NCBI GenBank assembly: GCA_010093515.1
Contig: MU001683.1
Span: forward strand, 934,106-998,105
Direction of reading: 5' to 3'
DNA length: 64,000 nt
Origin: Lineolata rhizophorae
Lineage: Eukaryota > Ascomycota > Dothideomycetes > Lineolatales > Lineolataceae
In this document: positions 59,842 through 64,000 of the stretch, one piece after another
Numbering within the stretch: the stretch's first letter is position 1
Layout: each line of letters opens with the position of its first letter
The notes under the pieces: model-generated
Told to the model about the DNA's origin: nothing
The model's input: only the letters and a program-made list of their open reading frames with translations
Database searches by the model: none
Translations under genes and position numbers: made by a program

Positions 59842-60966
59842 CTACCAATCGACGGTCTTTCGCTGTATGTACCCGCTTCTCCCAATGAGTCTAAACGGAA
59901 CGTCCTGACCGAGCGTTGCCAGCAAGCTCGGCTTCAACTCCGCCGATATCATGACAGCATAGTCTTTTACAGCCACGCTTGTAAGCGGACGCAGAAAGAA
60001 GAGAATCAAATCGTCGTCGACTTCACGAGGCTCGCGCACGCTCAAACCCAGAGTGAGCTCGATCCGCAACACGCGCAAGCCGCGCATCGAGCCGACCAAA
60101 GCGCAAAACCTGGTCCACGTACACGGATCGTCTGGAGGCCAGTCGCCCCACCAGTCGTCGACGAAGACCTGGTGTCGAAGAAGTTGCGACAGCTGCTCGT
60201 GAAGAAGGGCGAAAACGGTAGTCAGATGCAAGTGACGGATGGCATGAAAGCGCGAAGGGAGGATGCTCTGAGAGAGATAGACGAGGACCCGGTTTTGGCG
60301 AATGTGGAAGCGATTCGAGGTGTAAAGTATGTCGATTGCTTCCGAGTAAACAAGCCGGGAGGTCTGGAGTAACGCGACAAGACTGCGGTCGGCCTTGCCA
60401 GGCGCTCGAGAGGAAGGGCCACGAAAGGACCCATCCGGCCAGCAATGACCCCAGCAGGCGTGCTGCCAACCGATTCGCATCTCATCGTCGAAGCAACGCG
60501 CGTGTCGCAAACCCTTCGGCTTGCACATGACGTGCGTCCAGACGTCGCGGCTCCCGAGTGCATGCTCGTAGATTAGGAGCCGGACCTCCTTCGGAAGCCG
60601 AGAGAAGAGTGGCGATTGTGCCTGGGAGCTGGCCGGGAGGGTCGCCGGTTTCTTTCGGTCCCGCTTGCTAGTCCTCTGGTTCTGGCAGACGCCGACGGGA
60701 GAGAGCGCGCGCTCCCGCGTCTCGGGAAGCGGAACGGGCGCGTGTCTCGACCTGCGTTCAATTTCTCTCTTGTCCCTCTTTCGCTGCGCGGCGGGCGAAG
60801 AAGGCTTGAAGCGTTCGGGAAAGCACTTCCCTAGGCACGCCTGGCATACGTGCGCCGCACAAACGGTGCCGCAGTAGCAGGCGCCGCAGAAAAGAATCAG
60901 AGGCGAGAATCCGATGAGAGCACCAATGACCAGCCGCCGCCTGACGCGCTCCTCGCGGCTCGTCAT
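59842..60966 (-). CDS. DUF7730 domain protein with N-terminal membrane segment
   Basis: Single exon on the minus strand, 374 residues from the Met at 60966 (MTSREERVRRRLVIGALIG). A longer in-frame start lies at 61095. The N-terminus has one hydrophobic, Cys-rich segment (about 11-45: VIGALIGFSPLILFCGACYC), then a basic, disordered stretch. From about 115 the fungal DUF7730 domain is recognisable: SPLFSRLPKEVRLLIYEHAL, SLVALLQTSRLVYSEAIDIL, FHIRQNRVLVYLSQSI and FHAIRHLHL. This domain resembles F-box-associated folds and is greatly expanded in ascomycetes; its function is not known. A TTTCATTGCAG sequence just before the chosen Met could be a splice acceptor, so a 5' exon is possible. Confidence 0.75.
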   Translation of the reverse strand: MTSREERVRRRLVIGALIGFSPLILFCGACYCGTVCAAHVCQACLGKCFPERFKPSSPAAQRKRDKREIERRSRHAPVPLPETRERALSPVGVCQNQRTSKRDRKKPATLPASSQAQSPLFSRLPKEVRLLIYEHALGSRDVWTHVMCKPKGLRHARCFDDEMRIGWQHACWGHCWPDGSFRGPSSRAPGKADRSLVALLQTSRLVYSEAIDILYTSNRFHIRQNRVLVYLSQSILPSRFHAIRHLHLTTVFALLHEQLSQLLRHQVFVDDWWGDWPPDDPCTWTRFCALVGSMRGLRVLRIELTLGLSVREPREVDDDLILFFLRPLTSVAVKDYAVMISAELKPSLLATLGQDVPFRLIGRSGYIQRKTVDW

Positions 60967-61296
60967 GGCCTTGGTACGCCCGCGACAGCAGGCTGCAATG
61001 AAAAAGAGTTGGTAAGAGATGCGTGCGACAGCTTGCCATGAGATACGGCGTATGCTAGGTAGGACGCGGAAGTGAGCCTTATCCATCCCCACCAAGCGAG
61101 GCGTGCCAGGGAGACGGACGGGCCGCCACTGTTGTCATCTCACAGCCAGCCGGGCCGGCGCTTGCAGCGCCAAGAAAACTGTCGACACCGTTCCTGGCCT
61201 TGTCCCGACGACGCTCACGGCTCCCCTTCGGGCGTTCCATCATAGCAGCGTCGATGATTTTCTCATTTGCTAAATATGGCGTCGCAGAGACCCTGT
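60967..61296. other. Short intergenic region
   Basis: Lies between two minus-strand genes and should hold the promoter of the DUF7730 gene and the 3' end of the GH30 gene. No further gene is seen. Confidence 0.55.
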
Positions 61297-62861
<1,565 letters not shown>

Positions 62862-62928
62862 CTTTGTCGTGCGACAGAAGACGAAACTGATCGTGCCCAC
62901 ATTCGGACCTTCGCTACGATTCCTAGAA

Positions 62929-62934
62929 TTTATA
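62929..62934 (-). promoter_or_regulatory. TATA box of the GH30 gene
   Basis: TATAAA on the minus strand, 68 nt before the start codon, in the context GCTATAAATTC. Position and sequence fit a core promoter of an inducible secreted enzyme. A CreA-type GCGGGG hexamer at 63019-63024 and a GGCTAAA (XlnR-like) at 63588-63594 on the minus strand also occur, but such short motifs may be chance. Confidence 0.55.
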
Positions 62935-63708
62935 GCGAAACGCTTTCACAACAACTCTTTTAATCATGCACAATTTATCCGGCATTCATAAACGTCTGTA
63001 CTCTGCGAATATGCAGAAGCGGGGTTTTTAATTAATATCTGCGCCCCGCCGCGCGCGTGTTCTTAGCGAACCGTTTGACCGATCCCGAGATCTAAACCAT
63101 GTGAGTTCTATATTTGTTAGACCAGAGAAATTCGATCGACTAAAAGGCTCGGCCCTTTCTTGCATTAGCGCGTGCTAGTTTCAGGAACATCGTAGGGAAT
63201 ATATTCATATGCGGGTATGACAGTTACTACCAACTCACGAAAACTATCACACGGAGAGAGCTATCTCGTTAAGGCTGCCAAGCCCTTCGTATACGCTTGT
63301 TGCCGCTTAGATTAAGCGCTAAGCGACAGGGAAGTTTATACCGTAGGATACTGGATAATGTTAAGGTCCTGAAAGAGCCAAGGGCGAGTAGTCTTATGAA
63401 CCATAATATAGGAGTTAAGAAAGAGCACAAAAAAATCTGCTAGAACCTGGGGTTGGGAGACAAGCGAGATCGTAGGGACTTGGTAAAAATCGCATCGCGG
63501 GCATATATAACTATATCGCGGTCTTCCTCCCCTACTACTACCTTAAAATACCCGAAAATAGTATCGGAGAAAGCGAAAACGGGGCTATTTAGCCCTAGAA
63601 ATATTTTTCATAGTTTATAGAGCAAGGTTATTAAGATAATCAAGTATTAGTAGTAATCGCACCGGGTTAGTAGGCAGCCTTACAAAATAATTAACTTATA
63701 ACGTAATC

Positions 63709-63759
63709 CACCACCTAGTGGCCCACACCACCTAGTGGCCCACACCACCTAGTGGCCCA
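63709..63759 (+). repeat. Three tandem copies of a 17-bp unit
   Basis: Three perfect copies of CACCACCTAGTGGCCCA follow one another. The core CCAC-CTA-GTGG has matching inverted ends. Their position just before a pogo-type transposase start suggests subterminal repeats or transposase binding sites. Confidence 0.9.
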
Positions 63760-63812
63760 CCCAGCCATCCTGACGCGCCCATCAACTTACATCTCAATTT
63801 TCTCCACCACCT

Positions 63813-64000
63813 ATGGCTGAAGAGCTCTCGTACGAAGCCAAAGTCAATTTGGCCATCAAATTCATCGAAACCAAGGAGTTTCGGAGCATCAGAGCAGCTG
63901 CTGACGCGTTTTCAGTCAGCAGAAAGACCGTCACTCGCAGGATGGCTGGAACCACTCCACAACGCGACAGCACCTCCAAAACTCGAAAACTCGGCCCAAT
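63813..64000 (+). CDS. Transposase N-terminus, Fot1/pogo superfamily (partial)
   Basis: An open frame of 62 codons runs off the window. MAEELSYEAKVNLAIKFIE followed by FRSIRAAADAFSVSRKTVTR is the psq-type helix-turn-helix that begins pogo/Fot1 transposases and binds the element ends. The CENP-B-type domain and DDE nuclease would follow outside the window. No internal stop is seen. Confidence 0.8.
   Translation, partial: MAEELSYEAKVNLAIKFIETKEFRSIRAAADAFSVSRKTVTRRMAGTTPQRDSTSKTRKLGP

Larger units (their letters stand above)
62862..63812. other. Promoter of GH30 and TA-rich, RIP-like block
   Basis: From about 63300 to 63705 the sequence is rich in TA dinucleotides and poor in genes (for example CTACTACTACCTTAAAATAC and ATTAGTAGTAATC). 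This is the look of DNA that has undergone repeat-induced point mutation. I could not recognise the element it came from. The part near 62862-63060 is the GH30 promoter. Confidence 0.55.
63699..64000 (+). mobile_element. Left end of a pogo/Fot1-type DNA transposon (cut by window edge)
   Basis: The unit comprises the sequence after a TA dinucleotide near 63699-63700, the 17-bp tandem repeats and the transposase start. The right end and matching inverted repeat lie outside the window, so the exact boundary is a guess. The start codon and frame are intact as far as seen, unlike the RIP-like block just to the left, which may mean a recent insertion. Confidence 0.6.

Overview
The window reads as a chromosomal segment of a filamentous ascomycete (Pezizomycotina). 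Genes carry short GT-AG introns (about 50-190 nt, one of 273 nt) with CTNAC-like branch points. Coding DNA is GC-rich. The gene families present (fungal-specific transcription factor, DUF7730, EgtD-type methyltransferase, NACHT-ankyrin protein, GPI-anchored Cys-rich protein, fungal GH30) are typical of that group. Inactivated genes and TA-rich DNA suggest repeat-induced point mutation (RIP). Genus cannot be read from the sequence alone. Exon coordinates were placed by hand by matching splice sites to reading-frame phase and family similarity. No tRNA, rRNA or CRISPR was found.

Layout: 1-7365 has no gene I can support. 7366-14399 holds a DUF1349 protein, a GPI-anchored eight-cysteine wall protein followed by a 61-nt poly-G run, and squalene monooxygenase (ERG1). 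14783-24923 holds PUS1 and TFIIE-alpha transcribed divergently, a Fungal_trans-type regulator without a visible zinc cluster, and a C2H2 protein with a GC-AG intron. 27378-30309 is a convergent pair: a flavin amine oxidase of the sarcosine/fructosyl-amino-acid oxidase family and an EgtD/EasF-type N-methyltransferase. After a 3.7 kb gap come a membrane-anchored aspartic-protease-like protein that has lost its first catalytic Asp (33965-36263) and a protein with a Gln/Tyr/His-rich insert (36967-37911).

38697-46877 is a gene graveyard. It contains a degenerate fungal membrane-protein gene, a degenerate hydrolase-like/NACHT/ankyrin (NLR-like) gene and an unrecognised decayed gene, with stops that mostly fit C-to-T or G-to-A change. 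46982-59329 returns to housekeeping genes: SRP72, POP3 (RNase P/MRP) and a giant 2641-residue ubiquitin hydrolase divergent from POP3. The right end has a DUF7730 protein, a secreted GH30 glycanase with a TATA box, a TA-rich RIP-like block, a 3 x 17-bp tandem repeat, and the start of a pogo/Fot1-type transposase cut by the window edge.

The conserved genes serve sterol synthesis, tRNA modification, RNA polymerase II initiation, protein targeting, tRNA processing and deubiquitination. They alternate with accessory genes (methyltransferase/oxidase pair, GH30, decayed NLR) at the gaps and near the transposon. I found no clearly new multi-gene system. The most promising leads are the methyltransferase/amine-oxidase pair, the poly-G tract and the decayed NLR island.
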